DNA of 64,000 bases. Source: Vallicoccus soli (GTDB taxonomy: Bacteria > Actinomycetota > Actinomycetes > Motilibacterales > Motilibacteraceae). The notes below the pieces were generated by a model. That model was not told the DNA's origin. It ran no database searches and saw nothing but the letters and a program-made list of their open reading frames with translations. The stretch spans positions 186,001-250,000 of the forward strand of contig NZ_QZEZ01000007.1 in assembly GCF_003594885.1 (NCBI RefSeq). Direction: 5' to 3'. Shown here one piece after another: positions 39,924 through 50,104 of this stretch (positions are counted from its first letter, which is position 1; every line of letters starts with the position of its first letter). The translations under genes and the position numbers were made by a program.

Positions 39924-40883
39924 ATGACCTGGCTGCTCACCGGCGGTGCCGGCTACATCGGCGCGCACGTCGCGCACGCCCTGCGCGCTGCGGGCGAGGA
40001 CGTCGTCGCCCTCGACGACCTGTCCTCCGGCGTCCCGGAGCGCCTGCCGGAGGGCGTGCCGCTGGTGCGGGCCAGCGTGCTCGACACCGACGCGGTCCGC
40101 GCGGCGTTCCGCGAGCACGGTGTCACCGGGGTCGTGCACCTCGCGGCGAAGAAGGCCGTGGGGGAGTCGGTCGCCGAGCCGCTGCTCTACTGGCGGGAGA
40201 ACGTCGGCGGCCTGGAGAGCCTGCTGCGCGTGGTCGACGAGGAGGGCGTGCGCGACGTCCTGTTCTCCTCCAGCGCCGCGGTCTACGGCACGCCCGACAG
40301 CGACGTCATCGTCGAGGACGGTCCGACCGCCCCGATCAACCCCTACGGCGAGACCAAGCTCGTCGGCGAGTGGATGCTCCGCGACCTCGCCACCGCCCGC
40401 GGGACCCGCTGGACCAGCCTGCGCTACTTCAACGTCGCCGGGGCCGGCTCGCCGCAGCTGGGGGACACCGCGGTCGCGAACCTCATCCCCATGGTGTTCC
40501 GCGCGCTGGACCGCGGGGAGGCGCCGAAGGTGTTCGGGGACGACTACCCGACGCCCGACGGCTCCTGCGTCCGCGACTACATCCACGTGGCGGACCTCGC
40601 CGACGCCCACGTCGTCGCCGCCCAGCGCCTGCGCGACGGCGGCCCGTCCGCGGTCTACAACGTGGCCCGCGGCGAGGGCGCCTCGGTCAAGGAGGTGCTC
40701 GCGGTGGTCCGCGAGGTCACCGGCCTGGACGTCGAGCCCGAGATCGCCCCCCGCCGCCCCGGCGACCCGGCGCGGCTCGTGGCCAGCCCGGCGGCCATCG
40801 AGCGCGACCTCGGCTGGCGGGCGCAGCACGACCTGCGCGCCATGGTCGCCAGCGCCTGGGAGGCCTGGACCGCCGCGCGCTGA
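39924..40883 (+). CDS. galE: UDP-glucose 4-epimerase
   Basis: 319 residues of the extended SDR fold. NAD motif [14 protein letters not shown] at the N-terminus, catalytic Y141-x3-K145 in [18 protein letters not shown] before it, and [17 protein letters not shown], the GalE hallmark. Interconverts UDP-glucose and UDP-galactose for cell-wall or exopolysaccharide precursors. ATG 39924 follows TAGGGT (39912-39917) by 6 nt. No other Leloir genes nearby. Confidence 0.92.
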   Translation: MTWLLTGGAGYIGAHVAHALRAAGEDVVALDDLSSGVPERLPEGVPLVRASVLDTDAVRAAFREHGVTGVVHLAAKKAVGESVAEPLLYWRENVGGLESLLRVVDEEGVRDVLFSSSAAVYGTPDSDVIVEDGPTAPINPYGETKLVGEWMLRDLATARGTRWTSLRYFNVAGAGSPQLGDTAVANLIPMVFRALDRGEAPKVFGDDYPTPDGSCVRDYIHVADLADAHVVAAQRLRDGGPSAVYNVARGEGASVKEVLAVVREVTGLDVEPEIAPRRPGDPARLVASPAAIERDLGWRAQHDLRAMVASAWEAWTAAR

Positions 40884-40922
40884 GGCGCCGCTGGCCCGGC
40901 GCCCCCGCGGTGCGGCCCGCTC

Positions 40923-40980
40923 GGCGCCCGGCTCAGCCGGCGCCCGGCTCAGCCGGCGCCCAGCTCAGCCGGCGCCCAGC
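40923..40980. repeat. 16-bp tandem repeat overlapping a gene 3' end
   Basis: 3.6 copies of GGCGCCCGGCTCAGCC (40923-40938, 40939-40954, 40955-40970 with one change, partial 40971-40980). The TCA in the third unit is the reverse-complement stop codon of the lipoprotein gene; the other units carry the same TGA on that strand. It fills most of the galE-lipoprotein convergent gap. Confidence 0.85.
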
Positions 40981-41966
40981 GGCGCCGCGCGCACCCCGTC
41001 ACCGGACGCCCAGGCGACGCCGTCGTGCACGAGCACCTCGGCCTCCGGGCCGGCGGTGCGCGCGGGGAGGAGCCGGGGCAGGCCGTCGTCCGCCCCCGGG
41101 GTGGCGCCGGGCTCGGGCGGCTCCGGCGGGTCCGCGGGGTCCACGACGACGAGCGCGCCGTGCTCGGCCAGCACCACCACGAGCCGCCCGGCGCCGGCGT
41201 GCGCGACGTCGACCGGGCGGCCGGCGAGCGGCACCCGGCGCAGCACCCGGGCGCTGCGCTCGTCGACCTCGACGATCCCGTCCGGGCAGGCGACCCAGAG
41301 CACCCGCCCGTCGGAGGACGCCCCCCGGGGGCCGCCGCGGGCCCCCGACCCCGGCCCGCACGGCGTCGTGGGCCGCGCCGCGCGCCGCCCCTGCGGGTCC
41401 AGGGCGGTCAGGGTGCCCGCTGCCGGGTCGCTGACCCACAGCCGGTCCGCGCCCGCCGTCAGCAGCGTCGGGCGGGGCGTGAGGGGCACGACGTCGAGGA
41501 CGAGCCGCGTCGACGGGTCGATGCGCACGACCTCGCCCTGCTCCGGCAGCGTCACCCAGAGCCCGCCGTGGGCGGCGACGACGTCCTCGGGCTGCCCGTC
41601 GAGCTCGAGCTCCTCCGTCTCGTCGCCGGTGGTGGTGTCGACGCGCAGCAGGGCCCGCCGCCCGGCCGCGGTGACCCAGACCGTCCCGTCCAGCCAGGCC
41701 AGCCGCCGGGGGGTCCCGCCGACGACCCAGGTGCTCTCCACCCGCCCGGTCGCGGGGTCGACCCGGCGCAGCGTCCCCGAGGCGGGGTCCACCGCCCAGA
41801 CCCGCCCGTCGCCCACGGCCAGGCCGAGCGTGCGCGCGCCCTCGTCGAGGGCCACGACGGGGTCGGGCGTCGCGCCGCGGGCGCCACCGCCGAGGGAGGC
41901 TCCGGTGCACGCCACGGCGCCGGCGGCCACCAGGCCGGCCAGCACGGCGAGCGCACGGCGGGTCAC
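40965..41966 (-). CDS. Beta-propeller (YVTN/PQQ-type) lipoprotein
   Basis: 333 residues. Lipoprotein signal [21 protein letters not shown] with the lipobox Cys at 20. The remainder is repeated propeller blades of about 40 residues ([82 protein letters not shown] and so on), probably seven. Exported and lipid-anchored; sensor or binding role inferred. GTG 41966. Ends inside the 16-bp tandem repeat. Confidence 0.8.
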   Translation of the reverse strand: MTRRALAVLAGLVAAGAVACTGASLGGGARGATPDPVVALDEGARTLGLAVGDGRVWAVDPASGTLRRVDPATGRVESTWVVGGTPRRLAWLDGTVWVTAAGRRALLRVDTTTGDETEELELDGQPEDVVAAHGGLWVTLPEQGEVVRIDPSTRLVLDVVPLTPRPTLLTAGADRLWVSDPAAGTLTALDPQGRRAARPTTPCGPGSGARGGPRGASSDGRVLWVACPDGIVEVDERSARVLRRVPLAGRPVDVAHAGAGRLVVVLAEHGALVVVDPADPPEPPEPGATPGADDGLPRLLPARTAGPEAEVLVHDGVAWASGDGVRAAPLGAG

Positions 41967-42050
41967 GGGACGGACGCTAGGTCGCCGGGCCCCGCGCCCG
42001 GGACCCCCTTTCGCGCGACTGCAAGCGGACCGTTACCCGATCGTCGCTGG

Positions 42051-42071
42051 GCGTCCCAGCAGGTGGGACGC
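42051..42071. promoter_or_regulatory. Inverted repeat upstream of purSQL
   Basis: GCGTCCCA, 5 nt, TGGGACGC: perfect 8-bp arms. It lies 66 bp upstream of a TAGGCT -10-like box (42137-42142) that would start the purSQL message. Could be an operator or a terminator stem; no purine riboswitch is apparent. Confidence 0.45.
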
Positions 42072-42221
42072 GCCCGGGCGCGGTGCATGGCGCGGCCGGC
42101 GCGGGGCAGCCGGGCGGGCTGCCGCCGGGCGCTCGGTAGGCTGCACGGCGGGCACCGCCGCCCCCGCAGGACCCCAGCCCCGCCGGAGCTCGCCTCCCAC
42201 CCCGACCCAGGAGCGCCACCC

Positions 42222-42467
42222 ATGGGCCGTGTCGTCGTCGACGTCATGCCGAAGCCGGAGATCCTCGACCCGCAGGGCAAGGCGGTCGCCAGCGCCCTGC
42301 CCAAGCTCGGCTTCGAGGGGATCGCCTCGGTGCGCCAGGGCAAGCGCTTCGAGCTCGAGGTGGAGGGCGAGGTCACCGAGGAGCGCCTCGCCGAGGTGCG
42401 CCGGGCCGCCGAGACGCTGCTGTCCAACCCGGTCATCGAGGACTTCACCGTGCGGGTCGAGGCATGA
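42222..42467 (+). CDS. purS: FGAM synthetase subunit PurS
   Basis: 81 residues, [21 protein letters not shown] then [11 protein letters not shown] and [12 protein letters not shown], matching PurS, the small subunit bridging PurQ and PurL and channelling ammonia. ATG 42222 behind CCAGGAGCG. Stop overlaps purQ (ATGA). Confidence 0.96.
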   Translation: MGRVVVDVMPKPEILDPQGKAVASALPKLGFEGIASVRQGKRFELEVEGEVTEERLAEVRRAAETLLSNPVIEDFTVRVEA

Positions 42468-43131
42468 GGGTCGGGGTCGTCACCTTCCCCGGCTCCCTCG
42501 ACGACCGCGACGCGGCCCGGGCCGTGCGCGTCGCCGGCGGCGAGCCGGTCGTGCTGTGGCACGGCGACGACGACCTGCGCGGGGTCGACGCGGTCGTGCT
42601 GCCCGGCGGGTTCTCGTACGGCGACTACCTCCGCTGCGGCGCCATCGCCCGCTTCGCCCCGGTCATGCGCAGCGTGGTCGAGGCGGCGCACGGCGGGCTG
42701 CCGGTGCTGGGCATCTGCAACGGCTTCCAGGTGCTCTGCGAGTCGCACCTGCTGCCCGGCGCGCTCATCCGCAACGACGTGCGCCGCTTCGTCTGCGTCG
42801 ACCAGCGCCTGCGCGTGGAGTCCACCGCGACGGCCTGGACGGCCGACTACGCCGAGGGGCAGGAGGTCGTCGTCCCGCTGAAGAACGGCGAGGGCGGCTA
42901 CGTCGCCGACGAGGCGACGCTCGACCGGCTCGAGGGGGAGGGCCGGGTCGTGGTCCGCTACGTCGGGCCGAACCCGAACGGCAGCATGCGCCAGATCGCC
43001 GGCATCGCCAACGAGCGCGGCAACGTCGTCGGCCTCATGCCGCACCCCGAGCACGCGGTCGAGGCGCTCACCGGCCCGACGACCGACGGCCTCGGCTTCT
43101 TCACCTCCGTCCTGCACCAGGTGGTGTCCGC

Positions 43132-43135
<4 letters not shown>
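42464..43135 (+). CDS. purQ: FGAM synthetase glutaminase subunit PurQ
   Basis: 223 residues. Class I glutamine amidotransferase: nucleophile Cys85 in [12 protein letters not shown] and the His/Glu in [12 protein letters not shown]-terminal [19 protein letters not shown]. Supplies ammonia to PurL. Overlaps purS and purL by 4 nt each, so the three subunits are coupled. Confidence 0.97.
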
Positions 43136-45414
<2,279 letters not shown>

Positions 45415-45519
45415 CCGGCAGGTCCCCCGCCCGTCGTGGTGGGCGCCCAGCACGTCGGCACGGCCTAGTCAGGCCGAGCCATTGCCCATGATCGTCGCAA
45501 GGAGTTGCCTCTCCGTGAC

Positions 45520-45541
45520 GGGTCCGCGACGGGGCGGACCC
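45520..45541. promoter_or_regulatory. Stem-loop in the leader of the secreted protein gene
   Basis: GGGTCCGC, loop GACGGG, GCGGACCC, ending 20 bp before the ATG at 45562 and just before its GGGGGAGG ribosome-binding site. May occlude or expose translation, or terminate purL read-through. Confidence 0.4.
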
Positions 45542-45561
45542 CGACCGGGGGAGGTGGCTCC

Positions 45562-46464
45562 ATGGCACGTCGAGGACTCCTGCGCCGCGGGATGGTGGCG
45601 GTCGTGGCCGTCGTCGGGCTGGTCCCGCTCGCGGCACCGGCCCAGGCGGCGCCGCCGGGCAACGACGCCGTCGAGCGAGCCCGCGTCGTCCGGGAGGTGC
45701 CGAGCCGCTTCGTGCAGAGCACTGGGGAGGCGACCAGCAGCGCCGACGACGGGGACTGCGTCCTCGGGAGCAGCGTCTGGTACCGGTACACCCCGACCGA
45801 GGCGGGCCGGGTGCGCATCAGCACGGTCGGCAGCTCCTACGACACGGTGCTCGCGGTCTTCAGCGGACCGCGGGCCGAGCGGAGCCTCGTCGCGTGCGTC
45901 GACGATTCGGTGGACCTGTGGTCGGTGGCCGAGGTGGACGCCCAGGCGGGGACGACGTACTGGATCGCGGTCAGCGCCTGCTGCGGCCCCGACGCTGCCG
46001 GGGGGCGAGCGGTCCTGTCCTTCTACCGCCCCGGCCTCCCGCCGGCACCGGTCGTGCGGGTGACCTCGGCAGCCACCGGGGAGGTGTCCGGGCGCCTCTT
46101 CGTGCGCGGGACGGTCGCCTGCTCGCCGCCGTTCGCCGTCGCCGTGCAGCTCTCCGTCAGCCAGCGGGTGGGCCGCGCCGTCGCCCGGGGGGACGCGTTC
46201 GTCCTCACCACGTGCCCCGGCTCGGGGCGCGCGCGCTGGGCCGCGGAGCTCGACAGCACGACGGGGTGGGCCTTGCGCGCCGGGCGCGCGTCGGCGACGG
46301 TCCTCGGCCAGACCAGTGACGGGTACGACTACCGCGAGGCCGGGCCGCGCTCGAGGGTCGTCGAGGTGACCGAGCGCGAGGACGCCCGCACGGTGGCCGG
46401 CGCAGGCGCGGGCCTCGCGCAGGCGGGGGCGACCCTCGCGCCGCGCAAGGAGCTGCGCCGCTGA
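45562..46464 (+). CDS. Secreted beta-rich protein (DUF6299-like C-terminus)
   Basis: 300 residues. Signal peptide MARRGLLRRGMVAVVAVVGLVPLAAPAQA with a likely AQA cleavage site. The mature N-terminal half (SSVWYRYTPTEAGRVRISTVGSSYDTVLAVFSG ... ACVDDS ... TTYWIAVSACC) resembles pre-peptidase C-terminal (PPC-like) beta sandwiches. The C-terminal half (GEVSGRLFVRGTVACSPPFAVAVQLSVSQRVGR) resembles the actinobacterial DUF6299 domain. Paired cysteines suggest disulfides. ATG 45562 follows GGGGGAGG. No enzyme motif; probably a cell-surface or extracellular protein. Confidence 0.75.
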   Translation: MARRGLLRRGMVAVVAVVGLVPLAAPAQAAPPGNDAVERARVVREVPSRFVQSTGEATSSADDGDCVLGSSVWYRYTPTEAGRVRISTVGSSYDTVLAVFSGPRAERSLVACVDDSVDLWSVAEVDAQAGTTYWIAVSACCGPDAAGGRAVLSFYRPGLPPAPVVRVTSAATGEVSGRLFVRGTVACSPPFAVAVQLSVSQRVGRAVARGDAFVLTTCPGSGRARWAAELDSTTGWALRAGRASATVLGQTSDGYDYREAGPRSRVVEVTEREDARTVAGAGAGLAQAGATLAPRKELRR

Positions 46465-46540
46465 GCCGCACGGAGCCGCGCTGAGCCGCGCCGGGACGGC
46501 CACCGCGGGGTCCGCCCGCGGTGGTCGTCGGCGGATGGCC

Positions 46541-46771
46541 TCAGCGGTGCAGCGCGCCCGTGCGGTGCCGGCCGAGCAGGACCCGGCGGCCGTGCCCGAG
46601 CTGCGCTGCGCGGCTGCGCGACCGGCCGCAGGCGCAGGCCTCCTCGCGGGTGGCGTGGTGGTGGACGCAGCTGCTCGTCGCGCCCGGCCGCTCGACGACG
46701 TCGACCCAGCGGGAGGTGCCGTCGGGGCCGTCGTGCACCTCGACGAGACGGACGTGCTCGCGCGGGCTCAC
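46541..46771 (-). CDS. Small Cys/His protein (76 aa), paralogue of the gene at 48493
   Basis: VSPREHVRLVEVHDG, then DVVERPGATSSC followed by a C-x2-HH-x8-CGR pattern (CVHHHATREEACACGR) and a basic RVLLGRHRTG end. The same pattern, DVVERP.GA.S.C and C-x2-HH-x8-CGR, then RVLLGR, occurs in the product at 48493-48957. The Cys/His spacing suggests a metal site. GTG 46771 overlaps the SDR stop by 4 nt, so it is the second gene of an SDR operon. No known family recognised. Confidence 0.65.
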   Translation of the reverse strand: MSPREHVRLVEVHDGPDGTSRWVDVVERPGATSSCVHHHATREEACACGRSRSRAAQLGHGRRVLLGRHRTGALHR

Positions 46772-47712
46772 GCGACGCTCCGCAGCGACCAGTCCCACAC
46801 CCGCCGGGCGGTCCCGGGGTCGCTGGCGTGGGCGGCGACGCCCGTACGGGTGCCCGGGCGGTGGGGGCCGGCCGGCTGGCAGTCCTCGAAGTAGCGGCCC
46901 GTGACGCCCTCGACGAGGGGCGACGCGGCGAGGAGCACCGATGTGGCGGCGCCCTGCTCGACGGTCTTCCACTGCGCGGCCGCCCCGCCGGAGGCGGCGC
47001 GCAGCCGCGCGATCTCCTCCTCGTCGACGTGCCGCTGCAGCCCGGTGCGGATGGCCCCCGGCATGAGGGCGTTGGCGACGACGCCGTCGTCCGCCCAGCG
47101 CCGGGCGGCCTCGACGGCGAACAGGACGTTGGCCGACTTGGACTGCCCGTAGGCGACCCAGGGGTCGTACGGGCGGCGCTCGAAGTGCGGGTCGTCGAGG
47201 TCGACGCCGGCACGCAGGTGCGCGGCGGAGCTGACGGCGACGACGCGCGCCCCGCCGGCGGCGGCGAGAGCGGGGTGCAGCCCCGTCGCGAGCGCGAAGT
47301 GCCCCAGGTGGTTGGTGGCGAGCTGGCCCTCCCAGCCCTGCGGCGTGCGCCGCAGCGGGGAGGCCATGACGCCGGCGTTCGCCACGAGGACGTGGAGCGG
47401 TCCCTCCCAGGCGGCGACGAACGCCGCGACCGAGGCGCGGTCGGCCAGGTCGAGCGGGCGGACCTCGACGGGCGGGCCGCCGGTCGAGGCGGCGATGCCG
47501 GCGGCGGTGCGCGCGCCGGCGGCGGTGTCGCGGACGGCGAGGACGACCTGCGCGCCGGCCGACGCGAGGGCCCGCGCGGTCTCGACGCCGATGCCGGACG
47601 CGCCGCCGGTGACGACGGCGCGGCGGCCGGCGAGGTCGACGCCGTCGACGACCTCGGCGGCCGTCGTCGTGGCGCCGAAGGGCAGGTGCGGGGCGGGGGT
47701 GGTGGTGGTCAT
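46768..47712 (-). CDS. SDR-family oxidoreductase (retinol dehydrogenase-like)
   Basis: 314 residues. TGGASGIGVETARAL (about 35-49), NAGVMASPLRRTPQGWE, VSSAAHLRAG and the catalytic YGQSKSANVLF; the NHLGHFALATGLHP segment is typical of the retinol-dehydrogenase/WW-oxidoreductase-like SDR subgroup. ATG 47712 has AGGAGG upstream. Divergent from a TetR gene across two palindromic operators, so probably repressed by it until an inducer is present. Substrate unknown; cofactor likely NADP from the basic VRD after strand 2. Confidence 0.85.
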   Translation of the reverse strand: MTTTTPAPHLPFGATTTAAEVVDGVDLAGRRAVVTGGASGIGVETARALASAGAQVVLAVRDTAAGARTAAGIAASTGGPPVEVRPLDLADRASVAAFVAAWEGPLHVLVANAGVMASPLRRTPQGWEGQLATNHLGHFALATGLHPALAAAGGARVVAVSSAAHLRAGVDLDDPHFERRPYDPWVAYGQSKSANVLFAVEAARRWADDGVVANALMPGAIRTGLQRHVDEEEIARLRAASGGAAAQWKTVEQGAATSVLLAASPLVEGVTGRYFEDCQPAGPHRPGTRTGVAAHASDPGTARRVWDWSLRSVA

Positions 47713-47768
47713 GCGGGCCTCCTGCTCGCGGCCCCGCGTCGTGCTGCGCGGGGCGGGCTAGGCTGGGT

Positions 47769-47786
47769 ACCGGAGGAACCTCCGGT
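47769..47786. promoter_or_regulatory. TetR operator 1
   Basis: ACCGGAGGAACCTCCGGT: perfect 8-bp arms around AA. Lies between the SDR and TetR starts. On the minus strand a TAGTGT box (47801-47796) would place the SDR start point next to this site. Confidence 0.78.
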
Positions 47787-47801
47787 ACGACCACGACACT
47801 A

Positions 47802-47819
47802 ACCGGAGGACCCTCCGGA
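47802..47819. promoter_or_regulatory. TetR operator 2
   Basis: ACCGGAGGACCCTCCGGA: same consensus CCGGAGG-N2-CCTCCGG as operator 1, centre 33 bp away (about three helical turns), so two dimers could bind on one face and shut both divergent promoters. Confidence 0.78.
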
Positions 47820-47856
47820 TCGCAAGCCACGTCCCCGCCGCACCGAGGAGCGACCC

Positions 47857-48465
47857 GTGACCCCCGAGGCCGCCCGGCCGCTGCGCGCCGACGCGCGGCG
47901 CAACCGCGAGCGCCTGCTCCGCGTCGCCGTGCGGGCGCTGTCCCAGCCGGGGCGCGACGTCCCCCTCGAGGACATCGCCCGGGAGGCCGGCGTCGGCATC
48001 GGCACCCTCTACCGGCACTTCCCGACGCGCGAGGCGCTCGTCGAGGCGGCGTACCGCGACGAGGTGGAGCGCCTCGCCGCCGCCGCCGGCGAGCTCCTCG
48101 CCGAGCACCCCCCGGACGTGGCCCTGCGGCACTGGATGGACCGCTTCGTCGACTACATGACGACCAAGCGCGGCATGGCCGACGCCCTGCGCGCCGTCGT
48201 CGCCGGCGGCGGCGACCCGTACGCGGTGAGCCGGGAGCGCCTGCACGCGGCCGTGGAGCAGATCCTCGGCGCGGCCGCCGCCGCCGGTGCGCTGCGCGCC
48301 GACGTGGGCCCCGAGGACGTCCTCAAGGCGGTGAGCGGCGTCTCGCTGGTCACCGGCGACCCGGCGAGCCCCGGCGCCCCGGGCAGCCCGGCGCAGCGCG
48401 AGCAGGCCGGGCGCCTGCTCGACCTGCTCCTCGACGGGCTGCGCGCGGGGCGCACCGGGGACTGA
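47857..48465 (+). CDS. TetR/AcrR-family transcriptional regulator
   Basis: 202 residues. N-terminal HTH: ADARRNRERLLRVAVRAL ... PLEDIAREAGVGIGTLYRHFPTREALVEAAY, the classical TetR pattern, followed by an all-helical ligand domain (MDRFVDYMTTKRGMADALRAV). GTG 47857. Divergent from the SDR gene with paired palindromes between them; autorepression and SDR control are inferred from this layout. Confidence 0.92.
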   Translation: MTPEAARPLRADARRNRERLLRVAVRALSQPGRDVPLEDIAREAGVGIGTLYRHFPTREALVEAAYRDEVERLAAAAGELLAEHPPDVALRHWMDRFVDYMTTKRGMADALRAVVAGGGDPYAVSRERLHAAVEQILGAAAAAGALRADVGPEDVLKAVSGVSLVTGDPASPGAPGSPAQREQAGRLLDLLLDGLRAGRTGD

Positions 48466-48492
48466 CGCCGCGGGCGGTCGCAGCGCGCCCGG

Positions 48493-48957
48493 TCAGCGGC
48501 TGACGAGGAAGCGCCCGTCCTGCGCCGCGCGCAGCGGGCGCACCGCGCCGTCCTCGACGAGCTGCTCGGCCACGACGGCGGCGACGACCTCGCGCGGGTG
48601 CCGGCCGAGCGAGCCCGGGCGGCACTCGGCGACGATGTCCTCGACGGTCACGGCCGAGGAGCCGCTCTCGACGAGGCGCTCGACCGCCTCGCGGACGGTC
48701 GCCGCGGCGGGCTCGCGGCGGCGGCCCAGCAGCACGCGCGAGCGGCCGGCCGCGGGGGCGGCCTGGGCCTGCGAGCGCAGGCGGCCGCAGGTGCGCGCCT
48801 CCGCACGGCTGAGGTGGTGGTAGCGGCAGGCGCTGCGCGCCCCGCTCGGGCGCTCGACGACGTCCCGGTAGAACTCCTCGCCCGCGACGTGGAAGACGTC
48901 CACCCGGACGGTGGCCCCGGCGCCGTGCTCGCCGGTCGTGCTCGTGGTGCTGCTCAT
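48493..48957 (-). CDS. Cys/His protein (154 aa), longer paralogue of the gene at 46541
   Basis: MSSTTSTTGEHG, then VRVDVFHVAGEEFYRDVVERPSG, the C-x2-HH-x8-CGR motif (CRYHHLSRAEARTCGR) and SRVLLGRRRE, followed by about 70 extra residues (TVREAVERLVESGSSAVTVEDIV ... VVAAVVAEQLVEDGAVRPL) that look like a small winged-helix domain. ATG 48957 behind GGAGGCACCC. Two paralogues within 2.5 kb, with the TetR/SDR pair between, suggest a local duplication. Function unknown; nucleic-acid or metal binding plausible. Confidence 0.68.
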   Translation of the reverse strand: MSSTTSTTGEHGAGATVRVDVFHVAGEEFYRDVVERPSGARSACRYHHLSRAEARTCGRLRSQAQAAPAAGRSRVLLGRRREPAAATVREAVERLVESGSSAVTVEDIVAECRPGSLGRHPREVVAAVVAEQLVEDGAVRPLRAAQDGRFLVSR

Positions 48958-49074
48958 GGGTGCCTCCGTGCTGCCTCGCGGCGCGTACCGCACGTCGACC
49001 TCCTGCCGGCGTGCCTCTGCAGGAGTGATCGGCCGGGCGCACCCGGGCCTGCTGCGCTGTCCGGGGTGGCCCGT

Positions 49075-49096
49075 CCGGGCCGGCGGACCGGCCCGG
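49075..49096. terminator. Hairpin downstream of NAD kinase gene
   Basis: CCGGGCCGG, loop CGGA, CCGGCCCGG: perfect 9-bp stem 15 nt beyond the minus-strand stop at 49111. Immediately next to a half copy of the family A repeat (GGCACCCGTACG at 49097-49108). Confidence 0.65.
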
Positions 49097-49110
49097 GGCA
49101 CCCGTACGGG

Positions 49111-50004
49111 CTAGCCCAGCTCCGCGGAGTCGGTCACGCGCAGCTTGCGCCGGGCCCGGGCGTAGAACGAGCGTCGGCCCACGCGCACGACGGAGCCGCC
49201 GTGCAGGTCCACCTCGACGGGCAGCCGGTCCCCCGGCCCGAGCCGGCCCGCCACGTTGCCGTCGACCTCGACCGCGAGCGGTCCGCTGCGGTCCAGCACC
49301 TCGAGGCACAGCCGCTCCGAGCAGCTGAGGAACAGCGCCCGGTTGAAGGACGAGTGCGCGGCCGCCGGGACGACGACGAGCCCCTGCGCCCGGGGGGACA
49401 CGACGGGGCCGCCGGCGGAGAAGCCGTACGCGGTGGAGCCGGTCGGCGTCGCGACGACGAGCGCGTCGGCCGCGTAGCGCACGAACGGCTCGTCGTCGAC
49501 GACGACGGAGACCGCGGCGCTGCCCTCGCCGGGGTGCCGCACGAGCGCCACGTCGTTGAAGGCGGTGCGCACCGTCCCGCCGACGCGGACGCGCACGGCG
49601 ACCCGCGTCTCCACCTCGTGCTCCCCGCGCTCCACGACCGCCAGCGCGTCCGCGAGCTCGGGCACGTCGACCTCGGCGAGGAACCCCAGCTTGCCGAGGT
49701 TCACCCCCAGCACCGGCGTCCCGTGCCCGTACGCCCCCCGCAGCGCGCGCAGCATCGTCCCGTCGCCACCCAGGCTCACGAGCAGCCCGGAGCGGGCGGC
49801 GAGCTCCTCGGCGCCCACGACCTCCACGCCCTCGGGCAGGCGCTGCGCCTCGTCCGGCGTCGCGAGCACGCACCGGCCGCTGCCGCGGGCCCAGGCCAGG
49901 ACCGCGCCCACGGCCTCGGCGCTGTCCCGCCGGGGGTGCAGCACGAGCCCCACGTCCCGCCGCGCGCCGGCCGCCCCGCTCGCCCCGTCCGACCCGTCCG
50001 CCAC
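49111..50004 (-). CDS. nadK: NAD kinase (ATP/polyphosphate-dependent)
   Basis: 297 residues. Signature SLGGDGTMLRALRGAYG (about 77-93), NLGKLGFLAEV, DALVVATPTGSTAYGFSAGGP and ALFLSCSERL are NAD-kinase motifs. Produces NADP. GTG 50004. In many actinobacteria nadK sits with recN and tlyA; here it is isolated beside accessory genes, divergent from a secreted peptidase across a perfect inverted repeat. Could be one of two NAD kinases in the genome. Confidence 0.92.
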   Translation of the reverse strand: MADGSDGASGAAGARRDVGLVLHPRRDSAEAVGAVLAWARGSGRCVLATPDEAQRLPEGVEVVGAEELAARSGLLVSLGGDGTMLRALRGAYGHGTPVLGVNLGKLGFLAEVDVPELADALAVVERGEHEVETRVAVRVRVGGTVRTAFNDVALVRHPGEGSAAVSVVVDDEPFVRYAADALVVATPTGSTAYGFSAGGPVVSPRAQGLVVVPAAAHSSFNRALFLSCSERLCLEVLDRSGPLAVEVDGNVAGRLGPGDRLPVEVDLHGGSVVRVGRRSFYARARRKLRVTDSAELG

Positions 50005-50037
50005 GCCGGCCAGTCAAGCACCCCGAGGCGGAGGGGT

Positions 50038-50064
50038 GACAACCACTCACAGCGCGTGGTTGTC
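50038..50064. promoter_or_regulatory. Perfect inverted repeat between divergent nadK and peptidase genes
   Basis: GACAACCAC (50038-50046) and GTGGTTGTC (50056-50064) around a 9-nt spacer. It is relatively AT-rich for this genome and equidistant (about 35-40 bp) from both starts, as expected for a regulator-binding site controlling divergent promoters. Confidence 0.6.
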
Positions 50065-50104
50065 TGCTCACCCTGGCGTCCCTCCCACCCCCGAGGAGAC
50101 CTGA

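Noticed and set aside
42051-42221. Purine riboswitch before purS
   Set aside because: Only one simple 8-bp stem; no three-way junction or conserved loop pattern.
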